DNA from: Polytrichum commune | Lineage: Eukaryota > Streptophyta > Polytrichopsida > Polytrichales > Polytrichaceae | Assembly (NCBI GenBank): GCA_950295325.1 | Contig: OX485805.1 | Span: 33,219,501 to 33,283,500 of the forward strand | Length of the DNA: 64,000 bases | Direction of reading: 5' to 3' | In this document: positions 1 to 10,184 of the stretch, in pieces | Layout of the letters: each line of letters starts with the position of its first letter | Position numbering within the stretch: position 1 is the stretch's first letter | Translations under genes and position numbers: made by a program | The notes under the pieces: generated by a model | Seen by the model: only the letters and a program-made list of their open reading frames with translations | What the model was told of the DNA's origin: nothing | The model's database searches: none

Positions 1-476
1 GTTTTAATGCAGGAAACCCTTGTAGCCCTTCTAACAATGAATCCAAAAATGTAATTATATATAGGAAATGAATATATTTTGAAGCATATAATTGCATTAA
101 AAACCTAATTATATGAATTTTTTTAATACATGTACCATAGGTCAAACTACCCAACTTTTTGGACTTTTTAATAAAAATTTAACATTGTGAATGACTTATA
201 ATTTTAATGGGAGGCAACTATTCGTGGCTTAATATTCTAATTGGAGGCAAATATTCGTGTGGATTTTTTAAAATTATGTATAGGCAACTTACTGGTCTAA
301 CTGTTGGGATAGAAAACTAATGATTTGTGTTAGGATACAATTGAGGTATGTATTTTTAAGACCATATACATCATATGGTGCCCCGACTACTCAAGGGTAT
401 CATGGGGTATTTCAAAATATCATGGGTTCCCGGTTTAGGGTTAGGGCTTAGGGTTTGAGGCTTCTATATATTCGCT
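1..476. other. AT-rich spacer with a telomere-like motif
   Basis: No gene is visible. The stretch is AT-rich and contains short repeated phrases, such as two copies of a GGAGGCAA(C/A)TATTCGTG motif around 210-265. Positions 431-457 read as degenerate plant telomere units (TTTAGGG, TTAGGG, CTTAGGG, TTTGAGG in a row). This lies about 120 bp upstream of the first ATG of the following small ORF, where plant promoters often carry a telo-box; that link is only a guess. Confidence 0.4.
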
Positions 477-572
477 TTGAAGCTTTTGTGTTCGGTTTTG
501 GAGCCTTTGTGTCGTCGCTTTGGAGTGTGCTTGTGCTCATTTGGGAGGGTCATCCTTGGCTTAAACAAACAC

Positions 573-767
573 ATGGATTGTGAGATGAAGTGTAGAGGCT
601 CATGTAGTGGAGGTAGAGATAGGGAGAAGGAATATGTTACACCTGTAATTGCCACAACTCCTTCCAAAAGAGGGAGACCTCGAAAGGACCCTCTATCATT
701 TGTGAATATTAATCCGACATCTACATTGAATACCCCTCTTAGACGCTCTACAAGGTTAAAAAACTAG
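573..767 (+). CDS. Small hypothetical protein with AT-hook-like motif
   Basis: The open frame runs from 477 but has no ATG until 573, giving a 64-residue protein. Its C-terminal half holds the basic core KRGRPRK (around 672-692), which fits the GRP core of an AT-hook, a minor-groove DNA-binding motif. It ends with a second basic cluster, LRRSTRLKN. The rest is Cys/Gly/Ser-rich and unrecognised. It has no partner gene nearby and sits in repeat-rich DNA, so it may be the tail of a decayed transposon protein or of a chromatin gene rather than an active gene. Function is not assigned; the motif is visible but the gene status is doubtful. Confidence 0.3.
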   Translation: MDCEMKCRGSCSGGRDREKEYVTPVIATTPSKRGRPRKDPLSFVNINPTSTLNTPLRRSTRLKN

Positions 768-817
768 GTGTTTCAATTGTTTATATACGTTGGAGTTTTT
801 TTTAAATAAATATGCAA

Positions 818-928
818 CCCAACTTTTTTTCCATCTCATTTTATTTAATTTGGTCTTTACCCAACTTTTTTTTCATCTCATTTTATTTAATTTGGTCTTC
901 ACCCAACTTTTTGATCATTTTAATTTGA
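818..928. repeat. 42-bp tandem repeat, about 2.7 copies
   Basis: Units start at 818, 860 and 902 with CCCAACTTTTT, followed by CATCTCATTTTATTTAATTT and TGGTCTT. The first two copies are nearly identical and the third diverges after its first dozen bases. It looks like a local duplication in AT-rich spacer. Confidence 0.8.
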
Positions 929-2469
929 TATAATTTTTACAAAAGCCGTCCTCTAAGCCGTTTTTAATACGATGCCCCCTGCGTATAATATGGGAGTTGC
1001 GTACCCGGGGTAGCATTACGACTATATGTTCACAAAGTGTTGCTATGAATTGGTGCAACCTGTGAATTTTCTTCCCAAGTAGTGTAACTCAAACTCAAAC
1101 TCAACATAACATAGACTCATAGTTAACAAAAACAATTTCTCAATTTCTCTCTCTTTCTCTCTCTCTATATATGTATATTATCTTCATCCTCCCTTCCCAC
1201 ATGCAGCCTGATAGCTTACCATGAAAATATATTAAATAAATTAAAAATACAAATCAATATTTGATGTACCTAGGTGAGGGTGAAACTTGTAGGTATGGTC
1301 ACCTAGGCAACCTACTTCAATACACTTTCACTTCTACATCTATTTGGGTCGTGAAACTTGTAAAGTCTAGTGATCATAATAGTTCACAATAGTGCACTTG
1401 CCCTTCTGCATCTTCATGAGAATTTTGTACAAAGTAAACTACAATAGGCAAGAATGATGACATTGGAGTCAAGCTCAAGGCAACTTGCATGCATAATACG
1501 AGGATTCAAATGGCACTGTTGTGCTTAAATAAGGACACTTGTGGGAATCATGTGCAAAGAGGCGACTTCAATACAATAACAAATTTACTATGCACTAGGA
1601 GATGACCTTCCTTACTTCATATGTTTCATAAATGTTAATGTTTTAGAAAGCATGAAAGCTTTGTTGACATTGATAACAAGTAAGAAGTTTGGTGACATGT
1701 GATGTACACTCTAATAATATATTGTGTGATATCATGAGGAGCATGGGCACAAATAAGGAGTTCTTATGCAAAACGCTCCACACCTTCTGAAGAGTTGCTT
1801 ACTTATATCAAGAATCCTATGAGAAATTCTATGGAAACATTATGTTGGTAGTCGGTCATTGTATGCAATTTTAAGAACATGAAAATAATTGTTGCCTAAA
1901 GCCTAATTAGTGTAGATATACTTTCATAGTCGATGTCATAATATGCAAGATGGACTTACATAAACACTGAATATATTGGAGTAGGAGGTTTACGCGAGAG
2001 AGTTTGTTTGACTTTCCCAGGAACTCCTTTTGTTGTTTGAATATTTTCCACTTGTTAATAAATTGTTAAGAAGTGAGGTTGTGCGATTCAAAACTACCTC
2101 ACTGAATCATATGGATTGGACTCGTGACTATAGAGTTACGATCTCCACCAAACAACAACTAGGCTTCATTTTGTTAGCCTTTTGACATCATATTTCAAAA
2201 TAATGAAGAAACTATATGGGAAGTGATTGAGGGTTGATGAGTAAGACATACTTGAGCTATCATTTGCAAAACCTTCATGTTGGGCTCTTAGGCACCTAGG
2301 AATCATGTGATTTCTTTGAACATAATATGTTATGTTTCCTACACTCATTATGGGATTGAAGGTATTATGGATTGACATGATAGAAGTTAAAAGAAATATG
2401 AATTATAACACACCAATAAGATATTGAAGCACAATAAAACTACAGATCATATTGCATAAGCAAATACAC
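929..2469. other. Intergenic stretch without a recognisable gene
   Basis: I see no supportable coding region. There is a CT-rich patch near 1139-1170 and otherwise mixed AT-rich sequence with short open frames on both strands. The longest (minus, 2166-2378) has no recognisable motif. Confidence 0.5.
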
Positions 2470-2489
2470 ATACACAAAGACTAGGTTTT

Positions 2490-2827
2490 AACGATGTCAA
2501 CACGGCTTTAGCGAATACCGAAGAAGCTATGGAAAATGCCCCATCTAGTGGACTAGGGAAGAAAGATATAAACAAAATGGTTGAAGAAGCAGTGGCTAAA
2601 GGAACTACAATAATACGTAATGAAATGCAAACGATTTAAATGCGTCTCACAAGCCAAGCCAAAAACTTTGCCACGTATACAATAGACAAAGCAGCTAGAG
2701 CCCTCAAAAAAGAAATGGCTACCCTAAAACAAGCCCTCAGCAAAACCATGGCAACCCTCGACTCCACGGACATGCTCAACAAAGAAGATTCATCTAGCGA
2801 CAAAGAAGATTTAATGGCGATAAATTA
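2490..2827 (+). pseudogene. N-terminal helical region of the non-LTR element
   Basis: Reading through one in-frame stop, the translation is Ala/Lys/Glu-rich and looks helical: segments such as ANTEEAMENAPSSGLGKKD and KAARALKKEMATLKQALSKT have the spacing of a coiled coil, followed by an acidic Ser-rich run (EDSSSDKEDL). This is a plausible ORF1-like or N-terminal RNA-binding part. It joins by composition and strand to the downstream RNase H pieces. No catalytic motif is present. Confidence 0.45.
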
Positions 2828-3735
2828 AATACGACTACCACCTCAATACCTTCAACAACAACACCTCAACAACAACTAAAACAAAATAAAAAGGTTCGTA
2901 TATATACCACTTGAATAGAAACATTTCTCACAAAAATCCCTACTAAAAGCATAAACAGAAATAAATATCCTCCCGAAACAAACTACACGACCCAAAACAT
3001 AACTACAAACACCATCAATATTATATGTATGCCCATGTACATACATGAATGGGACGCCCCATGAATACCAAATTTATTCTCACCTTATATAACCCAAACA
3101 AATCCCCCCACAAAAATGTACAATAAGAAACCACAACTAAGCACAATTACGGCCTATCTTGCTAGAAACCATCTTCTTTTGTTAAGGTGTGGAGACATTG
3201 AGACTAACCTATGCCCAATGCCAAACCTACTACAAAAGCATCCCACTGCCCACAAAAGATGACAAACAACATACTTTTAACCTAGTACAATCAAATTCCA
3301 ACCATAATACCAACACTTGGCCAAAACATTCAAACCACTCTTCCCAACACGCGCATCACCTACACACACAAACAATATTCTCACTTCCATACTTATACAA
3401 CTATATACAACAACACAATAATCACCCCCCCAAGGGTCATCTATGCAATGGTTGTGACAATTAACCCTTCCATTGAAACATGCAACAACAACAACAACCA
3501 ATACAAAATTGGACCTTATAATTATTAGAAAAAATGACAAAACTACCTAATCCACCAGAACACCACATAGACACCCTGCACCCATATACACAATTTTACA
3601 ATATATAGTGATAAAATCTCCCCCCCCAAACACAATCCATAAAAAATTATACAACCACATACACCGCAATTCATAACCACCATGTATCCAAAACATGCAA
3701 GAAACATTATGTGAGCCCAAATTATGCGCCCACAT

Positions 3736-5368
3736 GGGTTCTTAGGTTGAAGAGTCATCAGAATTTAAGATTTGATTTTTTATGGATTATTGTAAAACAT
3801 AAAAAGAGTGAACTTTTGTGTTTGGGTTGGTAGTTGAGTTAACGTGTAAGGGTGGAAATTATGTGGGACTTTAAGTTAACAGGGGGATTTTGGAGGTTAG
3901 TTCTTAGGTGAGGAAAATTAGTAATCATTTGAAGTTAAGATTTAGGTTGGGAATTGATTTCTAGGGAGGCCTTGGCCGTGCATTATTGTTTTTTTTTTTC
4001 TATAGGTTTGCAATTAGGTGCATGAGTAATTGTTTTAGGCTTTGAACCGATTCAATTTTGGTGAGAGGTAGTTACCCAACGGCGGGTGAGGCCTGGAATT
4101 CCGGATCCAGGGTAGGGCCTTGAGCTCTCGGCTTCGTTGTGTTCTCTCTCTCTCTTGCTGTGTGTGTGTAGGGGGGGGGGGGATAAGGAGAAGGAATGAA
4201 GAGAGAGCAGGGTGTGCGGCATTGCGCCCAAGCTGAGACATCATATGGTACTCACAAACAGATGATGGCTGCCAGCAGCTTCGGTCAGTGACGGGGGATG
4301 GGAAATCTATTCGGTGAACCAAAGCAAGCGAGGACGCTGGGGACTCCCTAGCTCATGGCCAAGGCCAGGGGAGGAGAAGTGCGAATGAGGGATGGGGGAT
4401 GAAATGAGGATTGAGTGACTGCCAAAAAACTCAGTAGCTACGCTGAAGGGGTGACCAGCGTAGGGGAGGAGGAGGCGAACCTGGTGGAATTACACCCATA
4501 CATGTTCTTATGAATGCACCGCACTAGAGGGTTGAAGGAGTAGCGCCTCCTCAGTAAGGACTGGGTGCATAACAACAATTGGGTTGTAGTAAATTGGACT
4601 GCAGATAGTTGTGAGGCGAGCTGGGAGACTTGTCACTGGTGCATCAAACTGCACCTCTCACCATTGGGAATGCCGGAATGAATTCAAGGGGGAAGAGCCA
4701 ATTGCATTGCACTAATTTGTCCCGAACAGGGCGAAGAACGCGGGGAGGGGATCGAAGAAGGGGAGGTCTAATCAACCTCAGAGGGATCTAAGCATGGCTG
4801 CGGACTGATGCAACCGAGAGAGTGTGGTTGGTTGCCAACTCGGAAGAAGGATCATCTAAGAAGGGAGAGCTGCCGAAGCTCACGATCAGGCTTAGCCACT
4901 ACATTCGGAAGGGGGTTCAGACCAGTTGCCAGCAAAGGGAGGCTGCAGCCAGCTGCCCAGGCTCTAGTAAGAGGAGAGGGGTTGTTAGGCCTCTGCCGCA
5001 AGTTGTGAGGCGAACTGACGAGTAATCACAACGGCGGCTGTGGGAAAGGGGGTCCAGACCAACTGCCATTGTGACGTGGGTAATTGGAGGTTATGTGTGT
5101 GTTAGGGGTTAGGTAGGAGTTAAGGATGTGTTGTTGTGTGGATTGTAATTAAGGTATTTGTCAATACTTGCTTCTTGAGTATAATAAAGGAAAAGTTCCA
5201 TTGCACAATTCCATTAGGAGACCGAGGAGGTGTTACCTGACATGGTAAGTGGTTGGTGCAATCAAGGGAAGTAGATCCATCATGGGAATCACAATCAACT
5301 AATGGAGGGATTAATCTTGGCTCACCCCTGATATACTAAGATTCCAGCCGAGGTCATTGGATGTCAAA
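3736..5368. mobile_element. Element inserted in the non-LTR element, probable LTR relic
   Basis: Base composition switches abruptly from A+C-rich to G+T/G+A-rich at about 3736 and back at about 5368. The bases CACAT occur at 3731-3735 and again at 5369-5373, as expected for a 5-bp target duplication. Inside are a CATAAAAAGAGTG promoter-like motif (near 3799), a CT/GT-rich patch with a 12-G run (4141-4182) and GC-richer sequence to about 5060, with no recognisable protein domain. A similar order (TATAAAAAGAGTG, pyrimidine-rich patch, CAGCTGC-type repeats) occurs at 35820-36600 beside a Ty3/gypsy fossil, so a solo LTR or other non-coding LTR relic is the favoured reading. The exact ends do not show TG..CA, so classification stays open. 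Confidence 0.35.
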
Positions 5369-5791
5369 CACATGTGGGCTCTAAACATTCACCCAGACTA
5401 CGATGCACAAGTATTTGGGTTAATAGGAACATTCCAACATAAATGGATAGGGAAAGGATATGCCCACCCACATATAGAAAATGAAGACCAACAAACCCTC
5501 CACTGGGCAAGACTTGTAGCCAAAAACAACCCAAACATAACCACAATACTCATAACAACATATCCAAACTGGTACCGCAACCTTAACCCCCACGATGGCC
5601 CCTTCCCAGACTCACACGTCATCACACACTTCAAGGCGGATACCATTATATATGACGAACCAACAATACCACCAGAACTACGAATTGAACCAAAGAATAG
5701 AAAGGCGCGACATCCGTGTTTTGTGCATACACCACAAAATCACACCCATCGGATCAAGGGGATATACCCATCACATGGACACTATTGGTAA
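5357..5791 (+). pseudogene. Unassigned domain of the non-LTR element
   Basis: A 144-codon open frame just right of the insertion. It contains FQHKWIGKGYAHPHIE, HWARLVAKNNPNITTILI and a Pro-rich segment ending TIIYDEPTIPPELRIEP. The alternation of a hydrophobic strand (ITTILITTYPNWY) with conserved-looking aromatic and proline residues suggests a folded enzyme-like domain. It faintly recalls Dam/PCIF1-type adenine methyltransferase C-terminal parts, where a similar strand follows an NPP(F/Y) motif, but that motif is not present here. The domain precedes RNase H on the same strand with the same codon bias, so it belongs to the same element. Function is not assigned. Confidence 0.35.
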
Positions 5792-5984
5792 CACCCTACA
5801 AATACATGCAATATTTACCAAAATTGCACCACCTACACCAATAAACATCCTAGTGAACTGTATTAAGGAATGATCTAAACTTACATACCCTCTCCACCCA
5901 CCTACCATCCAAACTATTGGTATCCCACCAATCACCAACCTAGACAAATGTCTACACCTCAAATATCAACCACAATTTTGTTAT

Positions 5985-6537
5985 TGTACAGATGGTTCCT
6001 TCATACCGCCTAAAGAAACAACCCATGGGCATTGGAAATGAGAAAATGCAGGATATGGCATATGTAACCCTTTTAAAAATCTCAAAATTGCAGATTGGCT
6101 ATCTGGGGCTCCAAAATACACAACGAGCATAAATGATGGCTATACACCACACCCTCCATCTTCTCACTGCTACATACCGGAATGAACCAACACATATCTT
6201 CACAACTTGCCTCAATGTCTTATATCTACTAAATACACAAATCAAACACCCAACCCTACATAATAGCCACCCAAATAAGAATATACTCAAATCTACAATT
6301 AAAATGCTACAACCTCGTACACAAACCACCACACTTCATAAAGTCAAAGCCCACACGAACATAAATGGCAATAAACAAGTAAACACGCTAGCCAAATGGG
6401 GTTGCGAACTATATCATAGAGATGCCGTAACAACATATGAACGTGCACACCCTACACCATACTACCTCCAAAAATATTGGTGGCACTCAATGCAAGAAAC
6501 ACCAGACAAAGGCCCCATTCGACACCTTGGTAAATAA
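5985..6537 (+). pseudogene. RNase H-like domain of the non-LTR element
   Basis: In broken but followable frames the sequence gives CTDGSF (first catalytic Asp context), AGYGI, a helix MMAIHHTLHLL where the family has a Glu-containing helix, a second segment TTCLNVLYLLN where family members have a T-D-S motif, and the fourth-site segment LHKVKAHTNINGN followed by NTLAKWG. The HKVKAH..-GN..-A pattern is the C-terminal signature of RNase H type I. The second Asp looks replaced (C at TTC instead of TDS), and the last Asp reads N in KQVNTLA. It degrades the RNA strand during reverse transcription in intact relatives; here it is dead. Confidence 0.55.
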
Positions 6538-6559
6538 GTCCTTAAATACGATAAGAGGC

Positions 6560-7345
6560 ATAACCTTTAAATTGTAGCAAACCAAACACACCAATTACAT
6601 AAATGGCTTGACAACAAAGATATCGACAAAGCATTATCAAATGACTTTTGGAAAAATCCTACCATCACAAATAAACAAAAAACGTGTCTAGTAAAATTCC
6701 GAACTGGATAGTATATGGGACATGCTCGGAAACAACTTTTCTTCGGTAGAGAAGCGTACCCATCAAATACATGCCCTATATGTAATTCATTAGATGCATA
6801 TACATGGTTATATGTATTCCTTAAATGCAAACAACAAGACATTCATGCGTTAATAACAAAAAGACATAACAAAGCGGTATGGGAAATACATAAACTTATC
6901 ATCTCAAACAAAATATCAAGGCACTACACACTTATAAACGCAGGCACAAACAATGGCTACCCCAAGAAAACACAGTACTAACATGGCTACTGCCATGCAC
7001 GTGAGGCGCATTGCAATGCTAGGTTCAAACCTGACATACTATGCATCATAGGTCACCCATACAATTACTCGCCACCAGAAGCCCCTACACTGGAAATCAC
7101 CATACAATTTATAGAATTCACATATTGTAAGGACATGTTTACTGCAGAAACTAGAGAGAGAAAAACTACAAAATATCAACCAGTCGTCAATAATATCATA
7201 GCAAAATGATGGAATGTAGCACCACTTATGGTACTAGCTGCAGGTGCAAGAGCCACAACTCACATCCCCTTGATTAAAGAACTAGAAACAAAACTTCAAC
7301 CCCCTACCACAAAAATTAAAAATACATTTAAACAAATCAACATAA
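6560..7345 (+). pseudogene. Zinc knuckle and REL-endonuclease-like C-terminus
   Basis: After RNase H comes a segment with QTHQLHKWLDNKDIDKALS and KTCLVKFRTG, then a C-x2-C...W...C knuckle (TCPICNSLDA, then FLKCKQQD, 6769-6840). From about 7022 the reading FKPDILCI, EITIQFIEFTYC, RERKTTKYQP and then LMVLAAGARATTHI follows. In R2-type and Dualen elements the restriction-like endonuclease has the order (K/R)PD, an acidic strand, K-x2-KY, and a later hydrophobic-Gly-Ala strand. This matches by eye. An in-frame stop lies between the KTTKY and LMVLAAGA parts. It would nick the target DNA in intact relatives. Confidence 0.45.
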
Positions 7346-7460
7346 TTGCCATGTAATACGCACACTTAAAACTAGTTCATAAAAAACGGCTAGAAATTAG
7401 ACAACCTATCACAAACCTATAAGACCTAGCATAATTAAAATACTCACAAATCTAATTTAT

Positions 7461-7844
7461 CCCCCCCCTGTAGCAGTGCCAAGACAACTACCGCTATTGA
7501 AGGCACATGTTACCAGTTGATCGGTAAACCTATCAGTCACTAATGAAGTGTCTACTCCTTGCAAAGGGTGAAATAGTCTTACATCTAACACTATTGCCCC
7601 TAGGTGTGGCCAAGGATGTTCTACAAATAAACACTCTATTCACTCCGGCCTCCTTCGGAGACCATAGTTCTTCTTCTTCTTCTTCTTCTTCTTCTTCTTC
7701 AAATGACACGACTTTACACAATTTTAAAGTATCACCAAACTATGTTACATTGGGCGCGAACAGGACATCCCCCAAGCTGGGACTTACCACGCCCCTTGCG
7801 TGGATGGATGCTGTCAGAGTCCATGTCCCAAGTCGAATCGCCTC
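7461..7844. other. Spacer with CTT microsatellite
   Basis: Mostly unassigned sequence following the retroelement tail. It holds a short C run near 7461 and a (TTC)n microsatellite of eleven units at 7668-7700. The open frames here come from the microsatellite and carry no domain. Confidence 0.5.
7668..7700. repeat. (TTC)11 microsatellite
   Basis: An uninterrupted run of TTC/CTT triplets of 33 bases. In the plus frame it would code a serine run, in the minus frame a glutamate run; neither sits in a supported gene. Confidence 0.95.
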
Positions 7845-8106
7845 CGATCAGATCTGGCCCCCTCCAAGCTCTTCCTAAGTCAATCTCCTACCTCTAAAGC
7901 AAAGTGGGCCCATAACCTATTGGGAAATGAGAGAAGATAGCCAAAAGATCAGTGTAAGAAGCAAAAACACAATACACAAGGATTGCATACAATGGAGAGA
8001 ATGATTAGCTCCTCCCCTTATGCCTTTATTTATATGTATGGGTTAGGACCAGCGTAGACAACCCATATGGGACAATGTCACCGTTGCAACCTAACACTAT
8101 CTTCTA
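7845..8106 (+). repeat. Direct repeat copy 1 flanking the 120-bp array
   Basis: About 260 bases nearly match 9897-10142. Shared anchors are CCAAGCTCTTCCTA, GGGCCCATAACCTATTG, TTGCATACAATGGAGAGA, CTTATGCCTTTATTTATATG and GTTGCAACCTAACACTATCTTC. The TTTATTTATA segment resembles a TATA box, so this could be a terminal repeat of a small non-autonomous retroelement, but TG..CA ends are not evident and the family is unassigned. Confidence 0.8.
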
Positions 8107-9712
8107 ATACAACTAAGCCTTTGGGAACCCAAATCACCTCAAATTAAGCATAGAAATGAGGAATATCTCAAGTCAACACCTTTCCATTAAAAAATGATGC
8201 CAAATAACAACACAACCATCAAAATGCCACAACTAAACCTTTTTGAATTCAAATGACCTCAAACTAGACATAGAAGTGAGGAATCTCTCAAGTCAACACC
8301 TTTCCACTCCAAAATGATGCCAAATAACTAGATAACCATCAAAAGGCCACAACTAAGCCTTTTGGAATTCAAATCACCTCAAACTAAGCATAGAAACGAG
8401 GAATCTCTCAAGTCAGTACCTTTCCACTCAAAAATGATGCCAAATAACTAGATAACCATCAAAAGGCCATAACTAAGCCTTTCAGAACCCAAATCACCTC
8501 AAACTAAGCATAGAAGTGAGGAATCTCTCAAGTCAACACCTTCTCACTCCAAAATGATGCCAAATAACAACACAACCATCAAAAGGCCACAACTAAACCT
8601 TTTGGAATTCAAATGACCTCAAACTAGGCATGGAAGTGAGGAATTTCTCAAGTCAACATCTTTCCATTCTAAAATGATGCCAAATAACTAGATAACCTTC
8701 AAAAGAGTTGAATTAAGCTTTTTCAAATTCAAATAAATTCAAACTAGGTATAGAAATGAGGGATCTTTAAAGTCAGCACATTTTCACCCTAAAATGATGC
8801 AAAATGACTAGATAACCTTTAAGAGAGTTAAACTAAACATTTTAAAACTCAAATCAACTTGAACTAAGCATAAAAGTAAGGGATCTCTCAAGTCAGCACA
8901 TTTTCACTCCAAAATTATGCAAAATGACTAGATGACCTTCAAGAGAGTTAGACTAAGCCTCTTGGAACATGAATCGCCTCAAACTAAGCGTAGAAAGGAA
9001 GCATCTCTCAAGTCAACACTTTTGCATTCCAAATACGAATCAATCTACACTCAAGAACTCAAGTTAGATGCACAATGACTCAACATCCATCAAGAGGGTA
9101 CAAATAAGCCTCTTGGAATCTAAAACACCTCAAACTAAGCATAGAAGTTTGAAATCTCTCAAGTCAACACCTTTCTTCTCAAGTTAGATGCAAAATCACT
9201 CAACAACCATCAAGAGGGTACAAATAAGCTTCTTGGAATCCAAACCACCTCAAACTAAGCATTGAAGTTTGAAATCTCTTAAGTCAACACCTTGCCTCTC
9301 AAGTTTGATGCAAAATATCTCCAAAACACATCAAAGAGCTAATCTAAGCCTTTTCGCACTTGAATGTCCTCAATCTAGTGTAGAAATGAACTAAACACTC
9401 AAGTCAACACCTAAATGATCCGGTTAGATGCACAAAACTCCAAAACGCATCAAAGAGCTAATCTAAGCCCTTTGGCACTTGAATGTCCTCAATTTAATGT
9501 AGAAATGAACCAAACACTCAAGTTAGATGCAAAGTAAACTCCAAAACACATCAAAGAGCTTATCTAAGCCCTTTGGTACTTGAATGTCCTCAATCTAGTG
9601 TAGAAATGAACTAAACGCTCTAGTCAACACCTAAATGATCCAGTTAGATGCACAAAACTCCAAAACACATCAAAGAGCTAATCTAAGCCCTTTGGGACTC
9701 AAATGGCCTTCA
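8107..9712. repeat. Tandem array, about 14 units of about 120 bp
   Basis: From 8107 units begin every 120 bases (8107, 8227, 8347, 8467, 8587, 8707, 8827, 8947 and so on). Each carries AACTAAGCCTTT, a CCTCAAACTAAGCATAGAA block, AATCTCTCAAGTCAACACCT and CAAAATGATGCCAAATAAC. The first units are very similar; units from about 9060 are more diverged and from 9420 some are shortened to about 105 bases. The unit length is a multiple of three but no frame stays open, so it is non-coding. The array fills almost exactly the space between the two direct repeats. Confidence 0.9.
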
Positions 9713-9896
9713 ACAACTCAAATACAGATTTGATGTACACTTAAGCATTTGAAATGGTGTGGACATATACCTAAAGAGATCTAGAATGTAGAAACACACC
9801 TCTAAGGTCCCTTACGCTGGTCCACTCCTCCAAGAATGCTCTAGGGCGCTTCAAAATCTTCAAGACTCCGCCACAAGCCCTAAAACACCTCTAAAG

Positions 9897-10142
9897 CACC
9901 TCCAATCAGATCCGACCCTTTCCAAGCTCTTCCTACCTCCAAAGCAAAGGGGGCCCATAACCTATTGAGAAATGAGAGGAGAAAGCAAAGAGACCAACGT
10001 AGGAAGGTGGAACATAATACACAATGGTTGCATACAATGGAGAGAGTGATTAGCTCCTTCCCTTATGCCTTTATTTATATGTATGGATTCGGACCAGTGT
10101 AGACAACCCATATGGGATAATGTCACCGTTGCAACCTAACAC
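9897..10142 (+). repeat. Direct repeat copy 2 flanking the 120-bp array
   Basis: The second copy of the repeat at 7845-8106, in the same orientation and roughly 85 percent alike by eye. It ends at CTAACACTATCTTCC; a short echo (AACACTATCTTCC) follows at 10155-10167. The transposase frame begins 40 bases further on. Confidence 0.8.
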
Positions 10143-10184
10143 TATCTTCCGATAACACTATCTTCCAATATCAGTAAGAAAACA

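Larger units (their letters stand above)
2470..7460 (+). mobile_element. Decayed non-LTR retroelement (RNase H plus REL-like)
   Basis: The plus strand is strikingly A+C-rich over this interval, and pieces of one protein can be followed in order: an N-terminal helical part (about 2490-2827), a Thr/Asn/His-rich part (3189-3464), an unassigned domain (5357-5791), an RNase H-like domain (about 5985-6537), a zinc knuckle (about 6720-6850) and a restriction-like endonuclease-like tail (about 7000-7340). The frame is broken by several stops and shifts, so it is not active. I could not find a reverse transcriptase; its place, between the N-terminal part and RNase H, is where another element is inserted (3736-5368), so it may have been lost there. 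The order RNase H, zinc knuckle, REL is unusual for plant LINEs and recalls Dualen/RandI elements of green algae, which is an inference from motifs. Confidence 0.55.

Noticed and set aside
3277-3540. Minus-strand Val/Cys-rich ORF
   Set aside because: It is the antisense of the A+C-rich retroelement strand; the residue bias is a by-product of composition.
8107-9712. CRISPR-like array from the regular 120-bp units
   Set aside because: There is no alternation of constant repeats and unique spacers; the whole unit repeats. The window is also from a plant nuclear genome.
7845-10142. A definite small LTR retrotransposon (TRIM) from the two direct repeats
   Set aside because: No TG..CA ends, primer-binding site or polypurine tract could be placed, so only direct repeats are called.
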